NCBI RefSeq assembly: GCF_000314895.2
Contig: NZ_CM001773.1
Span: 1-60,439 of the forward strand
Source of the DNA: Providencia sneebia DSM 19967
GTDB lineage: Bacteria; Pseudomonadota; Gammaproteobacteria; Enterobacterales; Enterobacteriaceae
Reading direction: 5' to 3'
Length of the DNA stretch: 60,439 nt
The position numbers and the translations under genes were made by a program. This document shows positions 43,932-55,648 of this stretch, in pieces (within the stretch, counting starts at the first letter, position 1; each line of letters begins with the position of its first letter). Under the pieces are notes generated by a model. The model was given only the letters and a program-made list of their open reading frames with translations. It was not told the origin of the DNA and did no database searches.

Positions 43932-44903
43932 TTATTTATCCCAGCGCCATAATGCACTCATACCCGGTCTTAACCCTTCAATAGGCTCTAACGGATATAA
44001 ACGAATTTCAAATGTTTTTAAGTCAAAATCACCGGTTGCTCGAGTTGCTCTTTTTGTTGAATAATCACCTTTTGGTGCAATATAGCGAACTTCTGCTTCA
44101 ATTGTTTTATCCCCTAAAGCAGGGACAGATAATTGTACTTTATCGCCTTTTTTCACATTAACCAGAATATCTTCTCGCAAGTTATAAACAAAATAGGACT
44201 CAGGAAGACGAATGAGCGTCATCAATGGGCTGCCGGCATTAAAAATTTCACCAACCTCCGCAGGAATTGGACCAATTTCACCTTCTACAGGCGCTTTCAC
44301 TTGCAAATCATCCAGTTGAACTTTTACTTCAGCCAACTTTTGCTCAGCCTGATTCAGTGCGGCTTTATACTGCTGACGTTGCTCAATGCGATCACCATTT
44401 TTAGCCTCTTCTAGCTTAGCTTTTGCCGATTCCACTTGCTGGAAGGCGACATCTTTTGTTTTACGCGCAGCATCTAATTCATTAGCAGAAACATAGCCTT
44501 TAGTAGATAAATTATTCAAACGATTATATTCACGAGTGGCATTTTGATATTGTGAGGTCATTTGTGCCAATGAAGCCTGTAAATTACGAATTGTCTCTTC
44601 ACGTGTTCCATTCACAGACAAATCAAACTGGGCTTTTGCTTGATCTCTTGCCGCTTTCAACGCTTCATATTGTGCCGTTAATTCTGGGCTTTCTAATGTC
44701 AATAATAATTGCCCTTTAGTCACATCATCTCCGCGCTCAACTAAACGTTCAATCACTCGGCCTTTTGCTTTAGATGTGACGATGACTTCAGGCGCATCAA
44801 CTTCGCCTTGTAATAATAAAAATTGATTATGCGAATGAAAAAGAGCAGCCACCGCAATTAAAATCAACATTAATAAAATTAGTGCTATTGTTCTTTTTTT
44901 CAT
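43932..44903 (-). CDS. HlyD-family membrane fusion protein
   Basis: A 323-aa periplasmic adaptor: one N-terminal membrane anchor (RTIALILLMLILIAVAALF), a lipoyl/barrel-sandwich half (GRVIERLVERGDDVTKGQLL), a long coiled-coil hairpin (about 80-185) and the second lipoyl half (LDDLQVKAPVEGEIGPIPAE). It resembles E. coli YhiI/YbhG and should bridge the two permeases to an outer-membrane channel. First gene of the three-gene minus-strand operon. Confidence 0.9.
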   Translation of the reverse strand: MKKRTIALILLMLILIAVAALFHSHNQFLLLQGEVDAPEVIVTSKAKGRVIERLVERGDDVTKGQLLLTLESPELTAQYEALKAARDQAKAQFDLSVNGTREETIRNLQASLAQMTSQYQNATREYNRLNNLSTKGYVSANELDAARKTKDVAFQQVESAKAKLEEAKNGDRIEQRQQYKAALNQAEQKLAEVKVQLDDLQVKAPVEGEIGPIPAEVGEIFNAGSPLMTLIRLPESYFVYNLREDILVNVKKGDKVQLSVPALGDKTIEAEVRYIAPKGDYSTKRATRATGDFDLKTFEIRLYPLEPIEGLRPGMSALWRWDK

Positions 44904-45141
44904 TATTAATAAAACCCTAAATAATCACGGAGGAAATTATACATATTGAATTATCGCAGTAATTGCCGATAATACGTTAATAAATTTGTGCGCTATGTCA
45001 CAATAGGCAGGTAACTGTATAATTTTGAATCGTTTTATTCCTTGTGTCAAATAAAGAACGTACCCAATATTTAAATCGCTATTATCCACTTAGGCGTTTA
45101 CGTTAGAATAGAAAACATGAAACGCGAAAATTGGAAAACCT

Positions 45142-46833
45142 ATGTACGAATTTGATCTCATTTTGCTGCTATTACAGCAAATGTGCGTCTATTTGGTCAT
45201 CGCATGGGCACTGAGTAAAACCCCGCTTGTCATCCCCTTACTGAAAGTGACCATCCGCCTACCGCATAAAGTCATGTGCTATGCTATTTTTTCAGTCTTT
45301 TGTATAATGGGCACCTATTTTGGCTTACATATCAATGATTCGATAGCAAATACGCGAGCAATTGGCTCAGTACTTGGGGGCTTACTTGGTGGTCCCGCTG
45401 TCGGGTTTGCTGTCGGATTCACCGGTGGATTACATCGCTATTCACTGGGTGGCATGACCGCATTTAGTTGCATGGTTTCAACCATTGTTGAAGGCTTAAT
45501 TGGCGGATTAGTCCACCGCTATTATATGAAACGCGGCCAAATCACCAAAATATTTAATCCAATCACGGCAAGTTGCGTCACATTCGTCGCTGAAATAATC
45601 CAAATGCTGATTATTTTATTACTCGCGAAACCTTTTGATGAAGCATTAGCATTAGTAAAAAATATTGCCGCACCAATGGTAATCGCCAATACAATTGGTG
45701 CCGCGATGTTTATCCGCATCCTACTCGACAGGCGCGCGATTGTAGAAAAATATACCAGTGCATTCTCAGCTCAAGCACTCAAAATAGCCTTATGTACGGA
45801 TGGTATTTTACGCAAAGGCTTTAATACTAATAATAGTATGAAAGTTGCCAAAATTATCTACCAAGAGCTCGAAATTGGTGCAGTCGCCATTACCGATAGA
45901 GATAAAATTTTAGCTTTCATTGGTATTGGTGCTGATCACCATCAACCAGGTACACCAATCGCCTCAATTCAATCTAAACAAGCTATTGATAATAATGAAG
46001 TCGTCTATGCCGATGGTAATGAAACACCTTACACGTGCTCCTTAAGTCCTTCTTGTAAGCTCGGCTCTGCACTAGTGATCCCATTAAGGGGAGAAAATGA
46101 CCAAGTTATTGGTACAATTAAGTTATATGAAGCCAAAAATAAATTATTTAGCTCTATCAATAGAACATTAGGTGAAGGAATAGCAAGTCTGTTTTCAGCG
46201 CAGATCCTTGCGGGACAATATGAACGCAACAAACAATCTTTGCTACAATCAGAGGTGAAGCTACTTCACGCGCAAGTGAATCCTCACTTCTTATTTAATG
46301 TTCTGAATACACTTCAAGCCGTTATTCGCCGAGATAGCCAACAAGCTAGCCAGCTGGTTCAATATATCTCGACTTTCTTTCGCAACAACCTCAAACGCCC
46401 TGAACAAAATGCGACATTGAGCGAAGAAATCGAGCATGTGAATGCTTACTTACAAATTGAAAAAGCGCGCTTTCAAGATAAGTTACAGATTGAGATGGAT
46501 ATCTCAGATGATTTAAAACCTGTTGAATTACCAGCATTTTCACTACAACCCATTGTCGAAAATGCAATAAAACACGGCACCTCACAGTTATTAGAAACAG
46601 GATACATTACAATAAGAGGCTATATTCGCGATAATCAAGTTTATATTGAAATCGAGGATAATGCCGGATTATACCAACCAAAAGCGCAAAGTGATGGTTT
46701 AGGTATGAGCTTAGTCGACAAAAGGATCCGCCTCAAATATGGTGAGCAATATGGTGTGAGTGTGGAATATGAACCAGAACAATTCACACGGATCCAATTA
46801 CGGCTTCCCTACACCTTAAACAGAATAAAATGA
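45142..46833 (+). CDS. btsS: High-affinity pyruvate receptor/sensor kinase BtsS
   Basis: A 563-aa LytS-type histidine kinase matching E. coli BtsS (YehU). Six N-terminal membrane segments form the 5TM-LYT receptor ([20 protein letters not shown]), a GAF-like domain is in the middle (about 210-360), and the kinase part carries the phosphorylated His in [17 protein letters not shown] and an ATP-binding lid ([15 protein letters not shown]). It senses external pyruvate. The regulator btsR follows after 10 bp. Confidence 0.95.
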   Translation: MYEFDLILLLLQQMCVYLVIAWALSKTPLVIPLLKVTIRLPHKVMCYAIFSVFCIMGTYFGLHINDSIANTRAIGSVLGGLLGGPAVGFAVGFTGGLHRYSLGGMTAFSCMVSTIVEGLIGGLVHRYYMKRGQITKIFNPITASCVTFVAEIIQMLIILLLAKPFDEALALVKNIAAPMVIANTIGAAMFIRILLDRRAIVEKYTSAFSAQALKIALCTDGILRKGFNTNNSMKVAKIIYQELEIGAVAITDRDKILAFIGIGADHHQPGTPIASIQSKQAIDNNEVVYADGNETPYTCSLSPSCKLGSALVIPLRGENDQVIGTIKLYEAKNKLFSSINRTLGEGIASLFSAQILAGQYERNKQSLLQSEVKLLHAQVNPHFLFNVLNTLQAVIRRDSQQASQLVQYISTFFRNNLKRPEQNATLSEEIEHVNAYLQIEKARFQDKLQIEMDISDDLKPVELPAFSLQPIVENAIKHGTSQLLETGYITIRGYIRDNQVYIEIEDNAGLYQPKAQSDGLGMSLVDKRIRLKYGEQYGVSVEYEPEQFTRIQLRLPYTLNRIK

Positions 46834-46843
46834 TTATATCTCT

Positions 46844-47560
46844 ATGAATGTATTAATTGTTGATGATGAACCACTTGCACGGGAAAATTTGCGTTGTCAG
46901 CTTGAATTACATGATGATATTGAAATTATTGGTGAATGCAGTAATGCCATCGAAGCAATCAGTCTCATTCATAATAAAAAACCCGATGTTGTATTTCTTG
47001 ATATTCAAATGCCGCGTATTACAGGCCTTGAAATGGTACGCATGCTTGATCCTGAAAATAGGCCTTATATCGTCTTCTTAACGGCATTTAATGAATTTGC
47101 CATTCAAGCATTTGAAGAACACGCGTTTGATTATTTATTAAAACCCTTAGAAACCGATAGATTAAATAAAACACTCAGTCGTCTACGCCAAGGTCAACAA
47201 AAGCAAAACCTAGACATTCTGAGTGATAATGAGCCATTAAAATTTATTCCTTGCACAGGCCATAGCCGTATCTGGCTGATGAAATTAGATGAAGTACAAT
47301 ATGTTACCTCACGCATGAGTGGTGTTTATGTGATGAGCGTGCAAGGCCAAGAAGGCTTCACTGAATTAACACTCCGAACATTGGAGCTACGGACACCATT
47401 AGTTCGTTGTCATCGACAATATCTCGTGAATATGACACAGTTAAGTGAAATTTTATTTGGTGATAGCGGGCAGGCAGAACTTGTCTTGAACTCTGGTGAA
47501 CATATTCCTGTTAGCCGCCGTTATTTAAAACCATTAAAAGAAGCACTTGGACTGATTTAA
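46844..47560 (+). CDS. btsR: LytTR response regulator BtsR
   Basis: A 238-aa response regulator, E. coli BtsR (YehT). Receiver domain with [11 protein letters not shown] and the phospho-acceptor Asp in [10 protein letters not shown]; LytTR DNA-binding domain with [14 protein letters not shown] and [13 protein letters not shown]. In E. coli it activates the pyruvate/H+ symporter gene btsT, which is not in this window. Confidence 0.95.
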   Translation: MNVLIVDDEPLARENLRCQLELHDDIEIIGECSNAIEAISLIHNKKPDVVFLDIQMPRITGLEMVRMLDPENRPYIVFLTAFNEFAIQAFEEHAFDYLLKPLETDRLNKTLSRLRQGQQKQNLDILSDNEPLKFIPCTGHSRIWLMKLDEVQYVTSRMSGVYVMSVQGQEGFTELTLRTLELRTPLVRCHRQYLVNMTQLSEILFGDSGQAELVLNSGEHIPVSRRYLKPLKEALGLI

Positions 47561-47584
47561 AAATGGACAACATAGAGGTAATTT

Positions 47585-47989
47585 GTGGCTGACTACTACT
47601 TACAAATCCGAATTAATTCAATGACGTTAAAAGATCTGGAAACCCATGAGGAATATAATGTGACGGGTGAGTTTTCATCATCTCGTTTAATTATTGGGGA
47701 TTTTTTTGTCGCAGAATATGTACTCTATCAGTTAGTTTGCAAAATGGGACTAAAAGTAAAACTTCCCTTTACTTCTCGCCACCGTGTTTTAGTACAAGCT
47801 CTTGAAAAGAATGAAGGCGGATTAAGTATGGTTGAAAATAGATTGCTTACCGAGGTCGTTTATAGCGCTTTCAATCAGAAAATTAAAAAGTTAGTTATCA
47901 TTGATGATACCTTGCCGCTACCACAAAAAGAAGCGAAGGAAATTCTGCTAAATTCCAATGCAGACAACAAACATCATCGTCATAAATAG
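47585..47989 (+). CDS. Small MreB-like protein of unknown function
   Basis: A 134-aa protein starting at GTG, with AGAGG 6 nt upstream and 24 bp after btsR, so it may be read through from btsSR. RHRVLVQALEKNEGGLSMVE and the following NRLLTEVVYSAFNQKIKKLVI resemble the part of MreB where strand, helix and strand of the actin fold meet (VLVCVP...VERRAI..SA..AGAREVFLI). No ATP-binding motifs are present, so it cannot be a full filament protein. I do not recognise a characterised relative; the MreB resemblance is by eye. It ends in a His/Lys-rich tail. Confidence 0.65.
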   Translation: MADYYLQIRINSMTLKDLETHEEYNVTGEFSSSRLIIGDFFVAEYVLYQLVCKMGLKVKLPFTSRHRVLVQALEKNEGGLSMVENRLLTEVVYSAFNQKIKKLVIIDDTLPLPQKEAKEILLNSNADNKHHRHK

Positions 47990-48057
47990 CTAATCAATCC
48001 ATATAGAAAAGAAAAATAAAATCGACGTCACTGATAATAAAAGGTAACTTCTTATTA

Positions 48058-48279
48058 TCATTTTATTTTTCTTTCCACTATAACATAACGAATAATAAAG
48101 CATATTATCCCAATGATAATCAGCGATATTGGGTAGATAATTTTAATCACATAATGACAAAAGAAATTACTATAAATTTCTCCCGCATAATGACCATGTA
48201 AAAAAGTCGTTTCCTACAACAAATAAGTGCAAGAACAAATAATAGCAATAAAAAATAGATAGCGTTTTTTTAAGGTAAT
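48058..48279 (-). pseudogene. Decayed small membrane-protein frame
   Basis: Within the gap between the MreB-like gene and deaD the minus strand encodes KKRYLFFIAIICSCTYLL, then an in-frame TAG (48,214-48,216), then a stretch containing FFCHYVIKIIYPISLIIIGI and ICFIIRYVIVERKIK before a TGA. Two hydrophobic helices and a basic end read as a real small membrane protein broken by one nonsense codon; there is also no ATG at the start. The remainder of the 47,990-48,390 gap holds only the deaD terminator. Confidence 0.4.
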
Positions 48280-48311
48280 TCACTTTCTATCTTTGATGAC
48301 TTTTACAATAC

Positions 48312-48345
48312 AAAAAAAGCCGCTTCCAATACTGAAAGCGGCTTC
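48312..48345 (-). terminator. Terminator of the rimP-deaD cluster (after deaD)
   Basis: On the minus strand AAGCCGCTTT-N9-AAGCGGCTT is followed by TTTTT, 48 bp past the deaD stop. Confidence 0.9.
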
Positions 48346-48392
48346 ACTATTTATTTAGAAGCTCTATACAGCGACTTCTAACTCAATATTCA

Positions 48393-50306
48393 TTATGAGT
48401 TATGGCTGCTGCTACGGCGACGTGGTGCCGCAGTATTATGTTCTTCATTACGGCCACGTGGTGCACTAGAATTACCACGGTCACGGTTACCACCACCACG
48501 GCGATCACTGCGACGACCTGCACCAAAGCCACCTTCACTTCCGCCTTCACGACGTGGTCCACCACGACGCTCACGACGTTCGAAAGGCTGTGCATCACCA
48601 ATTAATTGCATTTGCATTGGTTTGTTTAAGATACGAGCACGGCTTAGGTGAGTTAACACATCAGTCGGCATACCTTTTGGTAATTCAATTGTTGAGTGAG
48701 TACCAAACAGTTTGATATTACCAATATAACGGCTGCTGATATCCGCTTCGTTAGCAATCGCACCAACAATGTGACGAACTTCCACACCATCATCGCGACC
48801 AACTTCAATGCGGTACATTTCCATATCACCAACATCACGACGTTCACGGCGCTCGCTACGATCACCACGTTCAGCACGCTCAAAACCATTGCTGTTACGG
48901 TCACGGCGACCACGATCATTTTTACTGTCATTACGATCGTTAAATTCACGGCGCGGACGGCGTGGTGCATCTGGTGGCAGGATCAGAGCACGTTCACCTT
49001 GAGCCATTTTCAGTAATGCCGCTGCTAAGGTTTCCATGTCAACATCTTCAGATGGTGACATTTTCGCTAACAGTGAACGGTACTGATCTAAATCGCTGCT
49101 TTCTAATTGCTGTTGAATTTTCGCAGCAAATTTAGCCTGACGACGCTCACTTAACAGTTGTGCATCTGGCAGCTCAACTTCAGGAATCGTCAGCTTCATT
49201 GTACGTTCAACGTTGCGCAATAAACGACGCTCACGGTTTTCAACGAACAATAATGCGCGACCAGCACGACCAGCACGACCAGTACGGCCAATACGGTGAA
49301 CGTAAGACTCAGCATCCATTGGGATATCGTAGTTAACAACTAAGCTAATACGATCAACATCAAGACCACGCGCAGCAACATCTGTTGCGATCAAAATGTC
49401 TAAACGCCCATCTTTTAAACGCTCTAATGTTTGCTCACGTAATGCTTGGTTCATATCACCATTGAGTGCAGCACTGTTGTAACCATTACGTTCCAATGCT
49501 TCAGCAACTTCTAATGTGGCATTTTTAGTCCGAACGAAAATAATCGCAGCGTCAAAATCTTCAGCTTCTAAGAAACGGACCAATGCTTCATTTTTACGCA
49601 TGCCATACACAGTCCAATAGCTTTGAGCAATGTCTGGACGAGTTGTAATGCTTGCCTGAATACGAATTTCTTTCGGATCTTTCATGAAACGACGTGTAAT
49701 ACGACGAATCGGTTCTGGCATTGTTGCAGAGAACAATGCGGTTTGGTGTTGTGCTGGAATTTGGCTCATGATGTTTTCAACATCTTCAATAAAGCCCATT
49801 CTCAACATTTCATCGGCTTCGTCTAATACTAAACCTTTCAATTTAGAAAGATCTAAAGTACCACGTTTCAGATGGTCAAGAAGACGTCCAGGTGTTCCCA
49901 CAACAACTTGTGGACCTTGACGTAATGCACGTAATTGTACGTCATAACGTTGGCCGCCATATAAGGCAACGACGTTAACACGGCTCATGTGCTTAGAAAA
50001 ATCGCTCATTGCTTCAGCAACCTGAACAGCCAACTCACGAGTTGGTGCTAGGACTAAAATTTGTGGCGCTTTTAAATCTGGGTCAATGTTATGCAATAAT
50101 GGCAAGCTAAATGCAGCAGTTTTCCCGCTACCTGTTTGTGCCATACCTAGAACGTCATTACCTTCCATCAACAATGGAATACATTGTTTCTGAATTGGTG
50201 ATGGTTTTTCATACCCTAGGTCTTGTAGTGCTGTCAAAATAGACGCTGATAAACCTAAATCAGCGAAAGAGATATCAGTCTCGGTGTTTTTGTTCTCGGT
50301 AGTCAT
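48393..50306 (-). CDS. deaD: Cold-shock DEAD-box RNA helicase DeaD (CsdA)
   Basis: A 637-aa ATP-dependent RNA helicase needed for 50S assembly and mRNA decay at low temperature. The Q motif, AQTGSGKT (Walker A), PTRELA, VLDEAD, SAT and [11 protein letters not shown] are all present, followed by the DbpA-type RNA-binding domain ([20 protein letters not shown]) and an Arg/Gly-rich tail with RRGG runs. The start M6 ([13 protein letters not shown]) at 50,306 is preferred over 50,321 from family alignment. It is downstream of nlpI as in E. coli. Confidence 0.95.
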   Translation of the reverse strand: MTTENKNTETDISFADLGLSASILTALQDLGYEKPSPIQKQCIPLLMEGNDVLGMAQTGSGKTAAFSLPLLHNIDPDLKAPQILVLAPTRELAVQVAEAMSDFSKHMSRVNVVALYGGQRYDVQLRALRQGPQVVVGTPGRLLDHLKRGTLDLSKLKGLVLDEADEMLRMGFIEDVENIMSQIPAQHQTALFSATMPEPIRRITRRFMKDPKEIRIQASITTRPDIAQSYWTVYGMRKNEALVRFLEAEDFDAAIIFVRTKNATLEVAEALERNGYNSAALNGDMNQALREQTLERLKDGRLDILIATDVAARGLDVDRISLVVNYDIPMDAESYVHRIGRTGRAGRAGRALLFVENRERRLLRNVERTMKLTIPEVELPDAQLLSERRQAKFAAKIQQQLESSDLDQYRSLLAKMSPSEDVDMETLAAALLKMAQGERALILPPDAPRRPRREFNDRNDSKNDRGRRDRNSNGFERAERGDRSERRERRDVGDMEMYRIEVGRDDGVEVRHIVGAIANEADISSRYIGNIKLFGTHSTIELPKGMPTDVLTHLSRARILNKPMQMQLIGDAQPFERRERRGGPRREGGSEGGFGAGRRSDRRGGGNRDRGNSSAPRGRNEEHNTAAPRRRSSSHNS

Positions 50307-50475
50307 GTAAAGGTGCCTCATACTTAATGGCGGCCAGTTTACATAACCCTGCGAAATTTATTTCGGTCATTGTCATTTAAAATGTTAACTGGCTCAAATT
50401 GTGTTATAAAACGAACAAATAGCCACTCACCCATCAGGATGATGACTCAAAAATTAATCATGAAATGTTCGTCAG

Positions 50476-51393
50476 CTATTGCTGGCCCGATTCTAGAAGG
50501 TCGTCTTGTTCTTGGCCTAACAGCGCCAATTCCAACAATGCATAGCGGTGTTCAACAAAGCTGTGAGCGTTGTTAGCCACCGTCAGTTTGAATAACGCAC
50601 TTGCGCTATCCTTATCCCCCAGACTTAGGTAATGTTTACCTAAATAGAAGTTAGTTTCACTGAGATGCTCAGCGAGCGAAGTGTTATCCGTAGAAATTTC
50701 TTGCAAACGTTCCATCAATGTATTCTCATTGATATCACCTAAGTAAAACTCTACGATATTCCAGCCCCATTGCCCTTTCTCCGCGCTATTATAACGAGCA
50801 GCAAGATTATCTTGTGCCATCCGCGGGTTTATGTCTTTCTCTGCAAGATAAAGCCATAAAGTACGAAAAGGATCATTTGGATCTATCTGATAATACGCCA
50901 GCAGATCATCCTGCGCTAATTTGTAGCGGCCACCATAATATAAAGCGATGCCGCGATTCATACGCGCGAAATTGTAAGTTGGATCAAGCTCTAATACAGA
51001 ATCAAACGCTTCATAGGCAGCATCATAATTGCCTGCCTGCGTAAAATAAATCCCTAGAAAATTAAAAACTTCAGGGATATCTGGACGAATCGCTAACGCA
51101 GTTGAAAAATCATTACGCGCTAACGCCCTTAAACCTAGACTATCATACAATACTCCGCGCTCATATAAAAGCTGGGCGTATTCATCATCAGTCAAGGACC
51201 GACTCGCAAGGATTTGTTCCATACGAGCCAGTATCACTTCTTGTTGTAATGAAGGTTGAAGAGGAACAGCAAATACCTCGTTTTTACGCCAATCTTTACT
51301 GCTACATCCAATGAGCACAAAAAAGATAAGCGCAGAGACAACACGAATTAACGCGCTTAAGTCCCTAAACCGAAGACAGATACTGTTCAGCAT
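50476..51393 (-). CDS. nlpI: Lipoprotein NlpI
   Basis: A 305-aa outer-membrane lipoprotein with TPR repeats. The signal ends in lipobox LIGC (Cys30), and the mature part matches E. coli NlpI ([20 protein letters not shown], then [20 protein letters not shown]). NlpI is an adaptor for the protease Prc and helps place murein hydrolases. Its signal peptide is longer than in E. coli. Confidence 0.96.
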   Translation of the reverse strand: MLNSICLRFRDLSALIRVVSALIFFVLIGCSSKDWRKNEVFAVPLQPSLQQEVILARMEQILASRSLTDDEYAQLLYERGVLYDSLGLRALARNDFSTALAIRPDIPEVFNFLGIYFTQAGNYDAAYEAFDSVLELDPTYNFARMNRGIALYYGGRYKLAQDDLLAYYQIDPNDPFRTLWLYLAEKDINPRMAQDNLAARYNSAEKGQWGWNIVEFYLGDINENTLMERLQEISTDNTSLAEHLSETNFYLGKHYLSLGDKDSASALFKLTVANNAHSFVEHRYALLELALLGQEQDDLLESGQQ

Positions 51394-51475
51394 ACTCCGT
51401 CCTTACATTACCACTAATTTTAGCATTATGGCTAATGCACTCTACATCCATAGAGCGCTCTTAATCAAATACAGC

Positions 51476-53599
51476 TTACTCTGCTGAATCTTGCTGTTGA
51501 GCTGGTTGCTCTTCAGTGGTGACAGCTTCTTTCATGCTTAGGCGAATACGGCCTTGACGGTCGATTTCAAGTACCTTAACAGGAACTTCTTGGCCCATTT
51601 GCAGATAGTCAGTGACTTTCTCAACACGCTTATCTGCGATTTGAGAAATATGCACTAAGCCTTCTTTACCACCGCCGATAGCAACAAATGCTCCGAAATC
51701 AACAATACGAGTCACTTTACCTTGATAGATACGACCCACTTCAACTTCTGCTGTGATTTCTTCAATACGACGAATCGCTTCTTTTGCTTTCAAGCCATCT
51801 GTCGCAGCAATTTTCACTGTACCATCATCTTCAATCTCGATAGTTGTTCCTGTTTCTTCAGTCAGAGCACGAATAACAGAACCACCTTTACCAATAACAT
51901 CTTTGATCTTATCTGGATTGATGCGAATAGTGTAAATACGCGGAGCAAACTCAGAAATTTCTTCGCGAGGACCATTAATTGCTTGTTCCATAATACCCAA
52001 AATGTGCAGACGAGCACCTTTTGCTTGGTTCAAAGCAACTTGCATGATTTCGCGAGTGATCCCTTCGATTTTAATGTCCATTTGCAGTGCGCTGATACCG
52101 TCACGGCTACCCGCAACTTTAAAGTCCATATCACCTAAATGGTCTTCATCACCTAAGATGTCAGAAAGAACAACGAAATCGTTACCTTCTTTCACAAGAC
52201 CCATTGCAATACCTGCAACCGCTGCTTTGATTGGTACACCCGCATCCATCAGTGCCAAAGAAGCACCACAAACAGAAGCCATTGAAGATGAACCATTCGA
52301 TTCAGTGATTTCTGATACAACACGAACTGTATATGGGAAATCAGCGTGGTTAGGCATAACAGCCAAAACACCACGTTTTGCTAAACGACCATGACCAATT
52401 TCACGACGTTTAGGTGAACCAACCATGCCTGTTTCACCAACAGAGTATGGAGGGAAGTTATAATGGAACAAGAAGCGATCAGTATATTCACCCATCAATT
52501 GGTCAATAACTTGTGCATCACGTTCTGTACCCAAAGTTGCCGTTACCAGTGCCTGAGTTTCACCACGAGTAAACAGAGCAGAACCGTGTGTGCGTGGTAG
52601 CAGACCAGTACGTACGTCAAGCGCACGAACCATGTCTTTCTCGCGTCCATCAATACGTGGTTCACCGCGAATAACACGAGAACGAACAACTTGTTTTTCG
52701 AGGTTTGCTAAAATATCCGCAACTTCTGAAGCATCAATATTTTCATCTTCAGCAAGAATAGCTGCTGTGACTTCTTCTTTAATTAAGTCAACTTGCGCAT
52801 AACGCTCTTGTTTTTCAGTGATACGATAAGCATCACCCATACGGCTTTCAGCTAATTGAGCAATTTTATCACGTAAAGCTTGGTTAACAGATTCAGGCTG
52901 CCAATCCCATTTTTCTTTACCTGCTAATTTAACTAGCTCATTAATTTCGTTGATGACAACTTGTTGTTGGTCATGACCAAAAACAACTGCACCAAGCATT
53001 TGATCTTCGCTTAAAAGCTCAGCTTCTGATTCAACCATCAGAACAGCACTTTCAGTACCCGCAACAACTAAATCAAGACGGCTTAATTTCAGCTCATCAG
53101 CAGTTGGGTTCAATACATATTGGTCATCAATAAAACCAACACGAGCTGCACCGATTGGACCATTAAAAGGAACACCTGACAGCGCTAGAGCTGCTGATGC
53201 ACCAATCATAGCAACGATATCTGGGTTAACTTGTGGGTTAACAGAAACCACAGTTGCAATGATTTGAATTTCATTGACGAAACCTTCTGGGAACAAAGGA
53301 CGCAATGGGCGGTCGATAAGACGCGCAATTAATGTTTCGCCTTCACCTGGACGGCCTTCACGACGGAAGAAGCTACCAGGAATACGGCCAGCAGCGTAAG
53401 TACGCTCTTGGTAATTTACAGTCAGTGGAAAGAAATCCTGACCTTCTTTAACTTTTTTCTGAGCAACTGCAGTAACAAAAACCGCAGTATCATCCATATT
53501 CACCATCACAGCTGCCGTCGCTTGGCGAGCCATCATGCCTGTTTCAATCGTTACGGTATGTTGACCGTATTGAAATTTGCGAACAATAGGATTTAACAA
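51476..53599 (-). CDS. pnp: Polyribonucleotide nucleotidyltransferase (PNPase)
   Basis: A 707-aa phosphorolytic 3'-5' exoribonuclease and degradosome partner. Two RNase PH domains ([39 protein letters not shown]) flank a helical domain; a KH domain ([18 protein letters not shown]) and an S1 domain ([20 protein letters not shown]) follow. The TTG at 53,599 is the likely start: it gives MLNPIVRKF, as in E. coli, and AAGGA lies 5 nt before it. An ATG 15 bp upstream is in frame but has no good ribosome site. Confidence 0.96.
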   Translation of the reverse strand: MLNPIVRKFQYGQHTVTIETGMMARQATAAVMVNMDDTAVFVTAVAQKKVKEGQDFFPLTVNYQERTYAAGRIPGSFFRREGRPGEGETLIARLIDRPLRPLFPEGFVNEIQIIATVVSVNPQVNPDIVAMIGASAALALSGVPFNGPIGAARVGFIDDQYVLNPTADELKLSRLDLVVAGTESAVLMVESEAELLSEDQMLGAVVFGHDQQQVVINEINELVKLAGKEKWDWQPESVNQALRDKIAQLAESRMGDAYRITEKQERYAQVDLIKEEVTAAILAEDENIDASEVADILANLEKQVVRSRVIRGEPRIDGREKDMVRALDVRTGLLPRTHGSALFTRGETQALVTATLGTERDAQVIDQLMGEYTDRFLFHYNFPPYSVGETGMVGSPKRREIGHGRLAKRGVLAVMPNHADFPYTVRVVSEITESNGSSSMASVCGASLALMDAGVPIKAAVAGIAMGLVKEGNDFVVLSDILGDEDHLGDMDFKVAGSRDGISALQMDIKIEGITREIMQVALNQAKGARLHILGIMEQAINGPREEISEFAPRIYTIRINPDKIKDVIGKGGSVIRALTEETGTTIEIEDDGTVKIAATDGLKAKEAIRRIEEITAEVEVGRIYQGKVTRIVDFGAFVAIGGGKEGLVHISQIADKRVEKVTDYLQMGQEVPVKVLEIDRQGRIRLSMKEAVTTEEQPAQQQDSAE

Positions 53600-53671
53600 A
53601 ATATTATCCTTCATTTATTAAGGCTACCTGAGCTTCTCTGGTAGCATTGGCTTTCTCTTTACCACAGCCTC

Positions 53672-53723
53672 GCGACTAATGAGAATACTGATCTTCAAAT
53701 TATCAGTGCTCTCATTAGCCGCG
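53672..53723 (-). promoter_or_regulatory. RNase III-type leader hairpin of pnp
   Basis: A long stem-loop in the pnp 5' leader: GCGGCTAATGAGAGCACTGA pairs with TCAGTATTCTCATTAGTCGC, with two mismatches and a 9-11-nt loop. In E. coli RNase III cuts an equivalent stem and PNPase then destabilises its own mRNA; the same autoregulation is expected. Confidence 0.8.
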
Positions 53724-53841
53724 CGAATCGGTTGTAGCTAAAGAGGCTTCATTAAAAACAATTAATTACACTTTACAGCTTAGCATTTAAGTTAAGTATA
53801 ATTCGAGCATTACTTCAACTTTAAACACAACTTTTAGAAGA

Positions 53842-53866
53842 AAAGGGGCCTATTGGCCCCTTTCCA
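53842..53866 (-). terminator. Terminator of rpsO
   Basis: AAAGGGGCC-AATA-GGCCCCTTTT on the minus strand, 16 bp past the rpsO stop: the classical partial terminator between rpsO and pnp. Confidence 0.9.
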
Positions 53867-53881
53867 CTGAAACTCACTAGA

Positions 53882-54151
53882 TTAGCGACGCAGACCTAGA
53901 CGCTCGATAAGAGCAGTATAACGCGTGATATCTTTGCTTTTCAGGTAAGCTTGCAATCTACGACGCTGAGCAACCATACGCAGCAGACCACGACGGCTAT
54001 GGTGATCTTTTTTGTGCTCTGCAAAGTGACCTTGCAGGTGGTTGATTTGAGCTGTCAGCAAAGCAATTTGAACTTCGCTTGAACCAGTGTCGTTAGCATC
54101 GCGACCAAATTCAGCAACGATTTTTGCTTTTGCTTCAGTACTTAGAGACAT
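53882..54151 (-). CDS. rpsO: 30S ribosomal protein S15
   Basis: The 89-aa S15, a primary 16S rRNA-binding protein. [40 protein letters not shown] and [20 protein letters not shown] are unmistakable. The start at 54,151 (GGAG 6-8 nt upstream) gives the family length; the open frame extends 14 codons further up without support. Confidence 0.98.
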   Translation of the reverse strand: MSLSTEAKAKIVAEFGRDANDTGSSEVQIALLTAQINHLQGHFAEHKKDHHSRRGLLRMVAQRRRLQAYLKSKDITRYTALIERLGLRR

Positions 54152-54266
54152 AATGAACTCCAAAAAAATAAATGTATATGTAATGAGCGCCAATCTCTAA
54201 TTTAGCATCTCACAGTTTAAGCGCGGCTATTCTACGCTGCTTATAAACGCAAAGCAATAAGCTCAG

Positions 54267-55220
54267 CTATTCCGGCTGTTCATTTTCGACGACTAAACGT
54301 TTCGGCGCAATTCGCCCATCTTCGCTAATAATCGCAATTCCAATAAAGCGTGAAGGCTCGCCACAAGTCACTCTAACCATTTCCCCTTCAGCTAACTGCG
54401 CTATATTGGCTCTAACTGGTTGCCCTTGCTTAAAATAAGCTGCTGTTTCTTCAGTTAAATGTACTACGGGAAAATGGACTACTGCGGTATCCATTGGTAA
54501 TAACAGTGAATCAAGAAGCGATTCATAAGTACCAAGTCCTTCATCAACTTGTGCTCTCAACGCAGCAAGTTGCTCTAAAGTCATCATATTTGCATAAGGA
54601 TAATTAGCGACTTGCAGACGACGTAGATAAATAACATGCGCACCGCAACCTAACATTTCACCTAAATCATCAATAATGCTACGAATATAAGTTCCTTTAG
54701 AACAATGAATTTCCAACTCTAACTCATTATTTTCTAAACTAATAAATTGTAATTCATAAACCGTAATGGGCCTTGCTTCGCGCTCTACTGTTATACCTTT
54801 GCGTGCATATTCATACAAAGGACGACCTTGATGTTTCAACGCAGAATACATGGATGGTACCTGCAATGTATCCCCACGGAAATGATCAAGCGCTTCATCA
54901 AGCTGATCAGATGTAAAGTTAACGTTACGCTCGCTAATGATTTCACCATGCGAATCAGACGTATCTGTTCTTTGGCCTAATCTCGCAATAACACGGTAAC
55001 GTTTATCTGAATCGAGCAAAAATTGAGAAAACTTAGTAGCTTCACCAAGACAAATAGGCAGCATCCCCGTTGCAAGAGGATCTAAAGCACCAGTATGACC
55101 GGCTTTATTGGCATTGAAGAAGCGCCGCACTTTTTGCAGCGCATCATTTGAAGAAATATCGGTTGGTTTATCCAGCAGCAAAACACCATCTATGTTACGG
55201 CCGCTACGACGACGCCCCAT
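54267..55220 (-). CDS. truB: tRNA pseudouridine-55 synthase
   Basis: A 317-aa enzyme that makes pseudouridine 55 in the T loop of all tRNAs. The catalytic Asp is in [14 protein letters not shown], and [16 protein letters not shown] is conserved, with a C-terminal PUA-like domain. Its ATG shares a base with the rbfA stop (TAATG), so translation is coupled. Confidence 0.97.
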   Translation of the reverse strand: MGRRRSGRNIDGVLLLDKPTDISSNDALQKVRRFFNANKAGHTGALDPLATGMLPICLGEATKFSQFLLDSDKRYRVIARLGQRTDTSDSHGEIISERNVNFTSDQLDEALDHFRGDTLQVPSMYSALKHQGRPLYEYARKGITVEREARPITVYELQFISLENNELELEIHCSKGTYIRSIIDDLGEMLGCGAHVIYLRRLQVANYPYANMMTLEQLAALRAQVDEGLGTYESLLDSLLLPMDTAVVHFPVVHLTEETAAYFKQGQPVRANIAQLAEGEMVRVTCGEPSRFIGIAIISEDGRIAPKRLVVENEQPE

Positions 55221-55630
55221 TATTTTTCCTCTTGGTCGTCCGCTTTTGCACGGCGGAGCTCATCATCACGGATCACATTAGAAACCAAGTTAGACATACG
55301 CATTCCGTCAACTAATGAGCTATCGTATTCAAATGTTAACTCTGGGATGACGCGCAAACGCATCGCTTTACCTAGCAAAGAACGAATAAAACCAGCAGCT
55401 TCATTAAGTGCTTTAATACCGTCTTTTACCATGTCTGATTCATGTTCTTCATGAGAGATGTTCAAGAAAGTCACGAAAACTTTCCCGTAAGCTAAATCTC
55501 GTGATAATTCAACGCCAGAAACCGTTGCCATGCCAATGCGGGGATCTTTAACTTCGCGCTGCAAGATAATCGCAATTTCTTTTTGCATCTCTTGTGCTAC
55601 ACGCTGAGAACGGCTGAATTCTCTTGCCAT
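55220..55630 (-). CDS. rbfA: 30S ribosome-binding factor A
   Basis: A 136-aa KH-fold factor for late 30S maturation and cold adaptation. [20 protein letters not shown], then [20 protein letters not shown] is the family start, with TAGGAG before the ATG at 55,630. The longer frame from 55,678 runs through the hairpin in the infB-rbfA gap and is rejected. Confidence 0.96.
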   Translation of the reverse strand: MAREFSRSQRVAQEMQKEIAIILQREVKDPRIGMATVSGVELSRDLAYGKVFVTFLNISHEEHESDMVKDGIKALNEAAGFIRSLLGKAMRLRVIPELTFEYDSSLVDGMRMSNLVSNVIRDDELRRAKADDQEEK

Positions 55631-55648
55631 CGTTATATCTCCTAACAT

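Noticed and set aside
48383..49016. Several long frames on both strands within the end of deaD
   Set aside because: They arise from repetitive Arg/Gly codons of the deaD tail read in other frames.
51722..52394. Plus-strand frames of 130-138 aa within pnp
   Set aside because: Antisense shadows of a strongly conserved gene, with low-complexity translations.
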